In this document: positions 17,707 to 26,486 of the stretch, one piece after another
Layout: the number at the start of each line of letters is the position of its first letter
Position numbering within the stretch: position 1 is the stretch's first letter
DNA from: Paraclostridium tenue
GTDB taxonomy: Bacteria; Bacillota; Clostridia; Peptostreptococcales; Peptostreptococcaceae
Direction: 5' to 3'
Assembly: GCF_039521565.1 (NCBI RefSeq)
Contig: NZ_BAAACP010000013.1
Span: forward strand, 29,027 to 93,026
Length of the DNA stretch: 64,000 nucleotides
Program-made: the position numbers and the translations under genes
Notes under the pieces: model-generated
The model's database searches: none
The model's input: only the letters and a program-made list of their open reading frames with translations
Told to the model about the DNA's origin: nothing

Positions 17707-17780
17707 ATTAACCTCCAAAAATATATTAATATTATTATTAATACCTATTTAAATTTATTCTAAACATTATAAATAATAAT

Positions 17781-17810
17781 TTGTACTTAAGTATTAGAAT
17801 TTAATATAAT
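17781..17810 (+). promoter_or_regulatory. Plus-strand promoter with no gene behind it
   Basis: TTGTAC at 17781-17786 and TATAAT at 17805-17810 with an 18-base spacer. No convincing protein-coding frame follows before the terminator at 17938. Confidence 0.5.
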
Positions 17811-17815
17811 TGGAA

Positions 17816-17967
17816 CAACTCCAAACACTACTTAGAAAACTAGCGTAATATGGATAGTATTATTTACAAATTTATAAAGTGTAGGAGAAATGCGTTTTTC
17901 TTTAGTATTAAAAAACTTGAGAAAATGTCAGAATAGCAAAAGTGAGCTAAATTAGCTCACTTTTTTT
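17816..17967 (+). ncRNA. Candidate small RNA between DUF3783 and pepQ
   Basis: About 150 bases lie between the promoter ending at 17810 and a strong terminator (AAAAGTGAGCTAA / TTAGCTCACTTTT, then Ts) at 17938-17967. The only ORF with any ribosome binding site is a 21-codon frame from ATG 17890, but its GGAG is only about two bases away. The terminator also ends minus-strand pepQ, so its presence alone does not prove a plus-strand RNA. Treat as a candidate. Confidence 0.35.
17938..17967. terminator. Bidirectional terminator
   Basis: AAAAGTGAGCTAA and TTAGCTCACTTTT arms with T and A tracts, at the end of minus-strand pepQ and of the possible plus-strand small RNA. Confidence 0.85.
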
Positions 17968-19033
17968 ATAAAATCATAAGTTCTTTAGGGAACTTAGTAA
18001 GTATCTCTATTCCATCATCTTTTACAAGTACAGTATCTTCTATTCTAACTCCACCAAACCCTGGAATGTATAAACCAGGTTCCATAGTTATTATACAATT
18101 TTTTTCTATTACCTTACTTCCATAGTTACCTAAAAATGGTTCTTCATGAAGGTCCATCCCAACACCATGACCTATTCCAGGATAGTAAAACTCTTCATAT
18201 TTTTTTATAACTTCTCTTATAGCTTGATCAGGCTCAAAAGCTAATACTCCAGCTTTTATCTTACTAAGACCTACTAATTGAGCTTCTTTAACAAGATTAT
18301 AGATTTCTAAGTGTTTTTCACTAGGTTTTCCTACTATAAAAGTTCTAGTCATATCTGAAATATATCCATTATATTTAGCACCAAAATCTATAGTAACAAA
18401 ATCTCCATCTTCTATTAATTTTTTATCTGGTTTACCATGAGGAAGAGAAGTTTTAGCTCCTGAAATTAAAATAGTTTCAAATCCTATTTCATCAGCACCA
18501 TTCATTTTTAAGTAAAATTCAAGTCTAGCACATAATTCCTTTTCACTAACTCCAACTTTTATGTGAGGAACTAATTCTTCAAGCGCTTTATCACTTATTT
18601 CACAAGCTTTTTTTATATAACTTGCTTCGGTTTCATCTTTTATATATCTTAAAGATTCTACAATTCCATCAGTTCCCACAAGTTCTATATCACATAACAT
18701 ATTTTTTAAAGCTTCATATCTATCAAAAGTTATATTACTTCTTTCAAAACCTAATCTCTTTACATCATTTTCCTCACAAATATGACTAACTGCTTTTATA
18801 AGATTTCTATCAAATAAATGCCAGTTAACAACTTCAAAACCTACACATTCTTTCTGAGCTAATTCAGTAAATCTACCATCAGTTATAAGATAAAATTTAT
18901 CTTTGCACGCTAAAACAAATGCAGCTTCATCTGTAAATTTACTAATATAATTTACATTAGAGCGTTTTGTTAAAAATATTGCATCTAAATTATTCTCATT
19001 GAGTAATAATGAAAGTCTGTCTGTTCTTTTCAT
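17966..19033 (-). CDS. Xaa-Pro peptidase (aminopeptidase P / M24 family)
   Basis: A 355-residue cytoplasmic metallopeptidase of the M24 'pita-bread' fold; it releases residues before proline from small peptides. All metal ligands are visible: FVTIDFGAKYNGYISDMTRT (two Asp), GIGHGVGMDLHEEPF (His), ITMEPGLYIPG (Glu) and GVRIEDTV (Glu). The N-terminal creatinase-like domain spans about 1-125. ATG 19033 (MKRTDRLSLL) is preferred to the longer frame from 19120: GGGGG lies upstream of it, and the extra 29 codons have no family similarity. Length is that of PepQ/YpdF-type enzymes. Confidence 0.93.
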   Translation of the reverse strand: MKRTDRLSLLLNENNLDAIFLTKRSNVNYISKFTDEAAFVLACKDKFYLITDGRFTELAQKECVGFEVVNWHLFDRNLIKAVSHICEENDVKRLGFERSNITFDRYEALKNMLCDIELVGTDGIVESLRYIKDETEASYIKKACEISDKALEELVPHIKVGVSEKELCARLEFYLKMNGADEIGFETILISGAKTSLPHGKPDKKLIEDGDFVTIDFGAKYNGYISDMTRTFIVGKPSEKHLEIYNLVKEAQLVGLSKIKAGVLAFEPDQAIREVIKKYEEFYYPGIGHGVGMDLHEEPFLGNYGSKVIEKNCIITMEPGLYIPGFGGVRIEDTVLVKDDGIEILTKFPKELMIL

Positions 19034-19193
19034 AATTGTCCCCCTTATAATAAGAAAATGTTTTCTTGATGATATTATATCAATAGTTAAGGATAATTTA
19101 AATATTTTAAAGATAAACACTTGTTATAAGCACATCAAAAAAGATATTATAGTATATAAAGTTTTATCTAAGATAAGTTTAAAGGAGTAATTT

Positions 19194-19613
19194 ATGAATA
19201 GAGCTAAATTTTTAAAATATTTAACTTTAAAAATATCAAAGAGGCCAAATAAGGGAAAGCATATAATAGTAAAAAAAATTTTAGAGAAAATATTAGAAAA
19301 AGTATCTAAAATTTTAATAGTTCCGCCAATTGTGTTTACTGGTGTGATGATTATGGGTATGCTATTACTGTTAGGAATGAGTATGTTTACTATAAAATTT
19401 TTTCCTTATTTTGTTCATATGCTGGATACTAGATTAATATTAGGAACTATAGGTATTGTTATTAGTTTAGTATTTATTAGTTTAAGTATAATTGGATGGC
19501 CTATATATATAATAGTTTTAGTAGGTGGAATTTGGTTTATAAGATCATATAGAAAATTTATAAAAAATCATTATTTATATAAAAGAGCAAATGATTTTAT
19601 AGATAGGATATAG
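19194..19613 (+). CDS. Small membrane protein, function unknown
   Basis: A 139-residue protein with a basic N-terminal ~35 residues (LKISKRPNKGKHIIVKK) and then three hydrophobic segments (about 40-68, 76-95 and 98-118), ending in a basic tail. No catalytic motif. RBS AAAGGAG. It sits just ahead of mnmA with a 56-base gap, so the two could share transcripts, but mnmA has its own ribosome binding site and the function need not be related. Confidence 0.7.
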   Translation: MNRAKFLKYLTLKISKRPNKGKHIIVKKILEKILEKVSKILIVPPIVFTGVMIMGMLLLLGMSMFTIKFFPYFVHMLDTRLILGTIGIVISLVFISLSIIGWPIYIIVLVGGIWFIRSYRKFIKNHYLYKRANDFIDRI

Positions 19614-19669
19614 TTAACACTTTAAAAAATAAGTCAAAGTATATATAATATAAAGAACGAGGTGATAAT

Positions 19670-20755
19670 ATGAAAAAGAGAGTAATGATCGGTATGAGTG
19701 GTGGGGTAGACAGTTCTGTTGCCGCATATCTTTTAAAAGAACAAGGCTATGATGTAATAGGAGTTACTATGAAGTTATGGCAAGATGATGATGATGAACT
19801 TATAGAAAATGAAGGCGGATGTTGTTCACTTGCAGCTGTTGAGGATGCAAGAAAAGTTGCAGATAAAATAGGTATACCTTTTTACGTATTAAACTTTAGC
19901 GATGTATTTAGAGAAAAAGTAATAGAACCATTTATAGATGAATATTTAAACGGGAGAACGCCAAATCCTTGTATCGCTTGTAATAAACACATAAAATTTG
20001 ATGACTTTTTTAATAAAGCACGTCAAATAGGATGTGATTATGTAGCTACAGGGCATTATGCTAAAATAGAAAAAGATGAAGAAACAGGTAGATATTTACT
20101 TAAAAAGTCTGTTACGGATAAAAAAGATCAAACTTATGCATTATACAATTTAACTCAAGAACAATTAGAACATACTTTACTTCCAATAGGAGATTACGAA
20201 AAAGATAGAGTAAGAGAAATTGCAAAAGAAATTGGTATAGATGTTCATAATAAACCAGATAGTCAAGAGATATGTTTCGTAAAAGATAATGACTATGCTG
20301 GATATGTAAAAAAACACTCTAAAAGAAGAATTGATCCAGGATTTTTTGTAGATACTAAAGGAAATGTATTAGGAAAACACAAAGGCATAATAAACTATAC
20401 TATAGGTCAAAGAAAAGGACTAGGAATAGCATTTGGTAAACCTATGTTTGTAGTTGATATAGATCCTATTAAAAATACAGTTGTATTAGGAGATAACGAA
20501 GATATATTTTCAAATGCATTAATAGCTAAAGATGTAAATTTAATATCAATTGATGATATAAAAGAACCTATAAGAGTACAAGCTAAGGTAAGATACTCTG
20601 CAAGACCATCTGATGCTACAGTGACTAAAGTAGGTGAAAATACGATTAAAATAGTATTTGACGAGCCTCAAAGAGCTATAACTAAAGGTCAATCAGTAGT
20701 AATGTATGATGGAGAAAAAGTTGTAGGTGGAGGAATAATAGAAAAAAGTCTATAA
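19670..20755 (+). CDS. mnmA: tRNA-specific 2-thiouridylase MnmA
   Basis: Thiolates U34 of Lys, Glu and Gln tRNAs using ATP and sulfur relayed from cysteine desulfurase (here IscS, encoded 13 kb upstream). The 361-residue protein has the N-type ATP pyrophosphatase P-loop GMSGGVDSSVAAYLLKEQG. The two catalytic cysteines are present: NPCIACNKHIKF (about residue 100) and DSQEICFV (about residue 200). Further family signatures are VATGHYAKIE and NYTIGQRKGLGIA, plus a C-terminal beta-barrel. RBS GAGGTGA. Alanyl-tRNA synthetase follows after a T-box leader. Confidence 0.96.
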   Translation: MKKRVMIGMSGGVDSSVAAYLLKEQGYDVIGVTMKLWQDDDDELIENEGGCCSLAAVEDARKVADKIGIPFYVLNFSDVFREKVIEPFIDEYLNGRTPNPCIACNKHIKFDDFFNKARQIGCDYVATGHYAKIEKDEETGRYLLKKSVTDKKDQTYALYNLTQEQLEHTLLPIGDYEKDRVREIAKEIGIDVHNKPDSQEICFVKDNDYAGYVKKHSKRRIDPGFFVDTKGNVLGKHKGIINYTIGQRKGLGIAFGKPMFVVDIDPIKNTVVLGDNEDIFSNALIAKDVNLISIDDIKEPIRVQAKVRYSARPSDATVTKVGENTIKIVFDEPQRAITKGQSVVMYDGEKVVGGGIIEKSL

Positions 20756-20763
20756 TAAAAATT

Positions 20764-20827
20764 CACTTTGCTTGAGCGACGTGTCGGCGAATTACTTCAT
20801 AGTGTCAACGGCTACGTACGTTGCTAA
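20764..20827 (+). repeat. GC-rich structured block of unknown type
   Basis: About 62 bases at roughly 50% GC, in a genome segment near 28%. The ends AGCGACGT and ACGTTGCT can pair as an 8-base stem with one G-U pair. The interior holds two copies of GTGTC and the palindrome ACGTACGT. It lies between mnmA and the alaS T-box promoter and is not part of the T-box. Composition and structure suggest a dispersed intergenic repeat or a structured RNA; there is no second copy in this window. Confidence 0.4.
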
Positions 20828-20881
20828 AAAAACTATTGATTATTTTGATGAAATTTAGTAATATAACATAATCAGGTAGTA

Positions 20882-20887
20882 TATAAT
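20882..20887 (+). promoter_or_regulatory. -10 element of the alaS T-box transcript
   Basis: TATAAT about 12 bases before the first T-box helix. The matching -35 is weak. Transcription should begin near 20894. Confidence 0.5.
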
Positions 20888-20893
20888 TTAAAT

Positions 20894-21134
20894 ACAATGA
20901 AGAGAAGTAGTAGATTAATTGATGTTTTACAGAGAGAGGGTTATGGTGAGATCCCTTATAATAGATTAATTGAAGCAGTCTTGGAGTATCAACTTTGAAA
21001 TTAAGTAGGAGTTGACGGTAGTTCCGTTATAACTTAAGGTTTTCCGAAGATGCTGTAGATTTTTTACAGTAATTAGGGTGGTACCGCGAGATATATCCTC
21101 GCCCCTATAGTATTATAGAGGCGGGGATTTTTTA
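20894..21134 (+). promoter_or_regulatory. Alanine T-box leader
   Basis: The conserved T-box AGGGTGGTACCGCG is at 21075-21088. Stem I shows the GAAGAGAAGTAGTAGA start and the distal GGTGAGA loop. A GCA alanine codon at 20975-20977 sits where the specifier is expected. A terminator hairpin (CCTCGCCCCTATAG paired with TATAGAGGCGGGG, then T6) closes the leader at 21095-21132. Uncharged tRNA-Ala stabilises the antiterminator and allows alaS expression; charged tRNA ends transcription. Confidence 0.93.
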
Positions 21135-21209
21135 ATTATTAAGAAAGTTATATTCAAAATAAGTATAATTTTCAATCGAATAAATACATAAATCAAGGAG
21201 GAATTTATA

Positions 21210-23855
21210 ATGCAAAAAATGGGATTAAACGAAATAAGGAGTAAATTTTTAAAATTCTTTGAATCAAAAGGACATTTAGTTCAACCAAGTTATTCATTAG
21301 TGCCACATAACGATAAAAGTTTATTATTAATAAATGCAGGTATGGCACCGCTTAAAAATTATTTTTCAGGTACAGAAATACCACCAAGTAAGAGAATGAC
21401 AACTTGTCAAAAGTGTGTAAGAACTGGAGATATAGAAAATGTAGGAGTTACAGCTAGACATGCTACATTATTTGAAATGCTTGGAAACTTCTCTTTTGGA
21501 GATTACTTCAAAGAAGAAACATTAAAGTGGGGGTGGGAATTTGTTACAGAACACCTAAACATACCACAAGATAAAATATGGGTAAGTGTGTACTTAGAAG
21601 ATGATGAAGCTTTTGAAATATGGGAAAAAGAAATAGGTATACCAAAAGAAAGAATAGTAAGATTAGGTAAAGAAGATAACTTCTGGGAAATAGGTACAGG
21701 TGCTTGTGGACCATGTTCAGAAATACATTTTGATAGAGGCGAAGAATATGGATGTGACAACCCAGATTGTAAACCAGGATGTGACTGTGATAGATATTTA
21801 GAGTTTTGGAACCATGTTTTCTCTCAATTTAATAAAGATGAAGAAGGAAATTACAACCCACTTGAAAATAAGAACATAGATACAGGTATGGGTCTTGAAA
21901 GAATAGCTTGTATAATGCAAGGTGTTGATACTATATTTGACGTTGACACTATAAAGCATATATTAAATGCTGTTGAAAAAATGACAAACTCTACTTATGG
22001 AAAAGAATATAAAGTTGATAAATCTATAAGAATAATAACTGACCATATAAGAAGTGTAAGTTTCTTAGTTGCAGATGGAGTATTACCATCAAATGAAGGT
22101 AGAGGATATGTTCTTAGAAGATTACTTAGAAGAGCAGCAAGAAATGGAAAGTTACTTGGAATGAAAGAGCCTTTCTTATATAAATTAGTTGATGAAGTTA
22201 TAGCTGTAAGTGGAGAAGCTTACCCAGAGTTAGTAGAAAAAGCAGACTACATCAAAAAAGTTATAAGAATAGAAGAAGAAAAATTCAATGAGACAATAGA
22301 TAAGGGAAGCGAAATATTATCTTCATATATAGAAGAATTAAAAGCTAAAAATGAAAAAACTCTAAGTGGAGAAAATGCATTTAGATTATATGATACTTAC
22401 GGATTCCCAGTTGACTTAACTAAAGAAATTTTAGAAGAAGAACATCTAGAAATAGATGAAGAAGGATTCCAAGCTGAAATGGAAAAGCAAAGACAAACAG
22501 CAAGAGATGCTAGAGGAAATATGGACTCAGAAGCATGGAAAGAAGATGCTATAGCTAAGTTAGATAAAGATATAGTTACAGACTTTGAAGGATATGAAAC
22601 TTTATCTATAGAATCAACTGTTAAAGGAATTGCTAAAAACAACGAATTAGTAGAATCAGCTTGTGTTTCAGATGAAGTTGTAATAGTTCTTGATAAAACT
22701 GCTTTCTATCCAGAAGGTGGAGGACAAGTTGGAGATAAAGGTTTTTTAGTTAACAAAAATGAAGATGTAGTTTTAGAAGTAATAGATACTAAAAAAGGAC
22801 CAAATAACACTATAAAACACGTATGTGTTGTTAAATCAGGAATAATAAATGTTGGGGATGTAGTATATACTAAGGTAGATAAAGAAGTAAGATTAGCTTC
22901 AGCTAGAAACCACAGTGCTACTCATATACTTCATAAAGTATTAAAAGAAGTTTTAGGAGAACATGTTAACCAAGCGGGATCACTTGTAACTCCTGAAAGA
23001 TTAAGATTTGATGTAACTCACTTTGAGGCTATATCAAAAGATGAATTAAAACTTATAGAAGAAAAAGTAAATGATATAATATTTGAAGCATTAGATATAA
23101 CTTGTGAAAATATGAGTATGACAGATGCTTCTAAAAAAGGTGCTACTGCATTATTTGGTGAAAAGTATGGAGATGAAGTAAGAGTTGTATCTATGGGAGA
23201 TTATTCAATAGAATTATGTGGAGGAACTCACTTAACAAACACTGCTCAAATAGGTATGTTTAAAATACTTTCTGAAGGTGGAGTTGCAGCTGGTGTAAGA
23301 AGAATAGAAGCTATAACTGGTAAAGAAGTATACAACTTCCTAAACAATAAACAACATTTAATAAATGAAGTATGTGCAACTATAAAAGCTAAAGAAGATA
23401 ATTTAAAAGCAAAAGTAGCAAACTTATTAGATGAAACTAAATCATTAACTAAAGAATTAAATGAAGTTAAAGCTAAAATGAGTTTACAATCTGCAGACTC
23501 TATATTAGACTCTAAAGTAGATATAAATGGAGTAAACATAGTTACAGCTAAGTTTGAAGATATGGATATGGACACACTTAGAAACACTGCTGATACTTTA
23601 AGAGATAAATTAGTTTCAGGGGTAGTAGTGTTAGCAAATGTAGCAGGAGGAAAAATAAACTTTGTTGCTACAGCTACTAAAGATGTAATTGAAAAAGGAG
23701 TTCATGCTGGAAACATAGTTAGAGAGGTTGCTCAAACAGCTGGTGGAAAAGGTGGGGGAAGACCTAATATGGCACAAGCTGGAGCACCAGATGTAACAAA
23801 AGTTGATGATGCTTTAAATCATGCAAAAGATGTGTTAAAATCTCAAGTAAAGTAA
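21210..23855 (+). CDS. alaS: Alanyl-tRNA synthetase
   Basis: An 881-residue class II synthetase. The catalytic core (1-~450) has ATLFEMLGNFSFGDYFKEE, CGPCSEIHFDRG and the class II signature around GMGLERIACIMQG. The editing domain (about 550-720) has the zinc and catalytic motif HSATHILHKVLKEVLG, with the distal C..H pair in ELCGGTH. A coiled-coil stretch (about 725-765) precedes the C-terminal DHHA1-like GGKGGGRPNMAQAG. AAGGAGGAA precedes ATG 21210. Expression is controlled by the alanine T-box directly upstream. Confidence 0.98.
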   Translation: MQKMGLNEIRSKFLKFFESKGHLVQPSYSLVPHNDKSLLLINAGMAPLKNYFSGTEIPPSKRMTTCQKCVRTGDIENVGVTARHATLFEMLGNFSFGDYFKEETLKWGWEFVTEHLNIPQDKIWVSVYLEDDEAFEIWEKEIGIPKERIVRLGKEDNFWEIGTGACGPCSEIHFDRGEEYGCDNPDCKPGCDCDRYLEFWNHVFSQFNKDEEGNYNPLENKNIDTGMGLERIACIMQGVDTIFDVDTIKHILNAVEKMTNSTYGKEYKVDKSIRIITDHIRSVSFLVADGVLPSNEGRGYVLRRLLRRAARNGKLLGMKEPFLYKLVDEVIAVSGEAYPELVEKADYIKKVIRIEEEKFNETIDKGSEILSSYIEELKAKNEKTLSGENAFRLYDTYGFPVDLTKEILEEEHLEIDEEGFQAEMEKQRQTARDARGNMDSEAWKEDAIAKLDKDIVTDFEGYETLSIESTVKGIAKNNELVESACVSDEVVIVLDKTAFYPEGGGQVGDKGFLVNKNEDVVLEVIDTKKGPNNTIKHVCVVKSGIINVGDVVYTKVDKEVRLASARNHSATHILHKVLKEVLGEHVNQAGSLVTPERLRFDVTHFEAISKDELKLIEEKVNDIIFEALDITCENMSMTDASKKGATALFGEKYGDEVRVVSMGDYSIELCGGTHLTNTAQIGMFKILSEGGVAAGVRRIEAITGKEVYNFLNNKQHLINEVCATIKAKEDNLKAKVANLLDETKSLTKELNEVKAKMSLQSADSILDSKVDINGVNIVTAKFEDMDMDTLRNTADTLRDKLVSGVVVLANVAGGKINFVATATKDVIEKGVHAGNIVREVAQTAGGKGGGRPNMAQAGAPDVTKVDDALNHAKDVLKSQVK

Positions 23856-23902
23856 TAAAAACAAAAAACAAATAAAAATAAAAGAAATAGGGGTGTTGTA
23901 GT

Positions 23903-24163
23903 ATGAATGAAAATATGGATTATACAATGAAATTCGAAGGTATAACATCTGAACAAATGAGTGTTAGTGAAGCTATAGATGTAGTTTATAGCGCTCTTAA
24001 GGAAAAAGGATACAACCCTATAAATCAAATTATAGGCTATATTCTTTCAGGAGACTCTAGTTATATAACAAGTCATAATAATGCTAGAGGAATCATGAAA
24101 AAATTTGAAAGAGATGAAATTTTAGAAGAGGTTATAACTTATTATTTGAACAATAGAAAGTAG
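23903..24163 (+). CDS. ireB: IreB family regulatory phosphoprotein (DUF965)
   Basis: An 86-residue protein of the DUF965/IreB family: MDYTMKFEGITSEQMSVSEA followed by the diagnostic KGYNPINQIIGYILSGD, then YITSHNNARGIMKKFERDEI. In Enterococcus IreB is phosphorylated by the Ser/Thr kinase IreK (PrkC) and affects cephalosporin resistance and envelope homeostasis. Threonines lie in the family's usual N-terminal position. The kinase gene is not in this window. Gene order alaS-ireB-(membrane protein)-ruvX is typical of clostridia. Confidence 0.95.
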   Translation: MNENMDYTMKFEGITSEQMSVSEAIDVVYSALKEKGYNPINQIIGYILSGDSSYITSHNNARGIMKKFERDEILEEVITYYLNNRK

Positions 24164-24172
24164 GTCAATCTT

Positions 24173-26341
24173 ATGAAAAAAAAGATTGTATCCTTATTAA
24201 CTACTTTAATAGTACTTATAAGTTCTATATCTACAGTTAGTTTTGCCAATGAAAAAGGTAAAGTTATATTAATTAATATGAATAGGACAGGCCTTGAAGA
24301 CATGCTAAGTATAGATGTCTTAAATAAAAAGCTTAACAAAGAAGGATATATAGGGCTTATGAATATCAGAGGTGACCGAGGGACTGATGATAGAAGGTCA
24401 TATGCAGCTATAGGTGCAGGTGGTAAAGTTACAATGCCAAGTCAAAGTCTTATAAACTTTGAAGAAGTTAATAAAGACAATGGAGTAGCATATAAAGCTG
24501 AAACAGGACACAATCCTAAAAAAATAAATGACATGACTATAAACTATTCTCTAAGTGAAAACTTAGAGAATGGTTCTTATGGATCAAAACTTGGGTCACT
24601 AGGGCAAACTTTAGCGGACAAAAAAATAAAGACTGCTGTTATAGGAAATGCTGACAAAGTTAATAATGGAGAATTATTAAAAAATAGAAATATAGCTTTA
24701 ATGGCTATGGATAATATAGGTAGAGTTGAATCTGGTAATGTTGATAATATAAATACTAAAGATAATACTATGCCTTATGGAATGAGAACTGATTACAATA
24801 AGTTAAAAAATGAAACAAAAAAGTTTTATGATGATAGTGAAGTTGTATTTATAGAACTTGGAGATACATATAGACTAGATGAATATAAAAATTATTTAAA
24901 TGATAAAACTTATAAAAATATGAAAAATAAAATATATAAAAACATAGATTCATATTTAAAAGAAGTTTTTAAAATAGTAAATGAAAATGATACAGTTTAT
25001 ATAATGTCTACATTTCCAAGTAAAAAAGACTATAAAGAGCAAAAAAGATTATCACCTATAATTAAATTTGAGGGCTCTGGAAAAGGAGTTTTACGCTCAG
25101 CTACAACTAGAAGAAATGGCGTAGTTGGAAATATTGATATAGGTGTAGATATACTTTCTAAGTTTGGGATAGAAAATCAACAAATGGTAGGAAAAAAACT
25201 TATAAAAGTTGATAAAAAAGATAATATAAGCTTTATAAATCATGAATTTGAAAAAATGGTTTCTATGATAGGCATAAGAAGTGCTATAGTTAATACTTCT
25301 GTTGGTATAGTAGCTGTAGCAGGTGTTATCGCAACTATATTACTATTATTTTTTAGAACTAAACTACCTAAGAAAGAAATGATTTTTAATGTTTTAAAAG
25401 AGTTTTTAAAACTAGGGATCTTAATACCTTTGGTATTTATAGTTTCACCTATATTTAATTTTTCGACTAAAACTAGTATAACTATGGGAATATTAGGGAC
25501 TCTTATAGTTTTATATATAATAGGTAAAAAATTATTTAAAGATGATATAGCTTATATGGGATTTTTCTCTACTCTTACTATATTGGTTATTGTAATAGAT
25601 TCTATGTTTGGTACATATTTAATGCAAAATAATATTATGAGTTATGACGCTATAATTGGTGCTAGATATTATGGAATAGGAAATGAGTATGAAGGAATAA
25701 CTATAGGATGTGCTATTTTTGCTTTATCAGTTTTAGTTAATTATAAAAAAATACCAAACTGGTTTGTAGTTGTTCTGGCTTTAATAATATTAATAACCAG
25801 TGCTTATCCTTCAATGGGAGCAAATGTAGGAGGTTCAATATCTGAATCTGTAGCATATGTATTGTTTATATTACTTATATTTGATGCTAAGATGGATTTG
25901 AAAAAGTATATACTTTTAGCTTTAGTGCCAGTTATAATTGTTTTCTTATTTGCAGCACTAGATATATTATCTAAAAGTCAATCTCATTTATCTGTATTTG
26001 TAAATCAAATAATGGTCGATGGACCAGGAGCTATAATTCAAACATTTGTTAGAAAGATACAGATGAATATAGATATCGCTACAAGTAATGTATTTATCAT
26101 AATTTTATTTGCAATTGTAGGGTTTATATCAAGTTTTATATTTAAACCTTCAAGACAATTTAAAAAGATATCAGATAAATATCCTTATATATTTAAAGGT
26201 TTTGTTGCTTCTACTGTAGGATGTATAGTAACTTTATTAGTTAATGACTCTGGAATAGTAGCTGCAGGTACTACTTCAATTTATATACTTATACCATTAT
26301 TAATTATGAGTATAAATATGATGATTTTTAATAAAGAATAA
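24173..26341 (+). CDS. Large envelope protein: exported domain plus polytopic membrane domain
   Basis: A 722-residue protein. A signal peptide or first helix (about 1-25, ending VSFA) leads into an extracellular domain to about residue 365, which opens with KVILINMNRTGLEDM and keeps the strand order of alkaline-phosphatase-like hydrolases. I cannot place a full set of metal ligands. About ten membrane helices follow (about 375-715) with two unusual conserved-looking motifs, GARYYGIGNEYEG (from about residue 496) and PSMGANVGGSI (from about 546). It lies ten bases after ireB and ahead of ruvX. Function unknown. Its placement beside ireB suggests envelope work; that is inference. Confidence 0.8.
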   Translation: MKKKIVSLLTTLIVLISSISTVSFANEKGKVILINMNRTGLEDMLSIDVLNKKLNKEGYIGLMNIRGDRGTDDRRSYAAIGAGGKVTMPSQSLINFEEVNKDNGVAYKAETGHNPKKINDMTINYSLSENLENGSYGSKLGSLGQTLADKKIKTAVIGNADKVNNGELLKNRNIALMAMDNIGRVESGNVDNINTKDNTMPYGMRTDYNKLKNETKKFYDDSEVVFIELGDTYRLDEYKNYLNDKTYKNMKNKIYKNIDSYLKEVFKIVNENDTVYIMSTFPSKKDYKEQKRLSPIIKFEGSGKGVLRSATTRRNGVVGNIDIGVDILSKFGIENQQMVGKKLIKVDKKDNISFINHEFEKMVSMIGIRSAIVNTSVGIVAVAGVIATILLLFFRTKLPKKEMIFNVLKEFLKLGILIPLVFIVSPIFNFSTKTSITMGILGTLIVLYIIGKKLFKDDIAYMGFFSTLTILVIVIDSMFGTYLMQNNIMSYDAIIGARYYGIGNEYEGITIGCAIFALSVLVNYKKIPNWFVVVLALIILITSAYPSMGANVGGSISESVAYVLFILLIFDAKMDLKKYILLALVPVIIVFLFAALDILSKSQSHLSVFVNQIMVDGPGAIIQTFVRKIQMNIDIATSNVFIIILFAIVGFISSFIFKPSRQFKKISDKYPYIFKGFVASTVGCIVTLLVNDSGIVAAGTTSIYILIPLLIMSINMMIFNKE

Positions 26342-26486
26342 TATAAAATTAGCCTAGTTACTTAATATTTTGGTATCTAGGTTAATTTATTTTTGTACAT
26401 AATGTCTTGAATTTAGAGAACAATAAGAATATAGTATATACATATAGTGAAAAATTGCTAGAAATTTGTTAATCAAGGAGATTTAT

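Noticed and set aside
17890..17955. 21-codon frame (MRFSLVLKNLRKCQ...) inside the candidate small RNA
   Set aside because: The GGAG lies only about two bases ahead of ATG, too close for efficient initiation, and the stop is inside the terminator stem.
20764..20827. tRNA or rRNA fragment
   Set aside because: The block has no cloverleaf arms, TTCRANN loop or known rRNA signature that I can see; kept as an unexplained block instead.
21503..23587. Several minus-strand frames inside alaS
   Set aside because: They run antisense to conserved catalytic and editing domains of alaS and lack ribosome binding sites.
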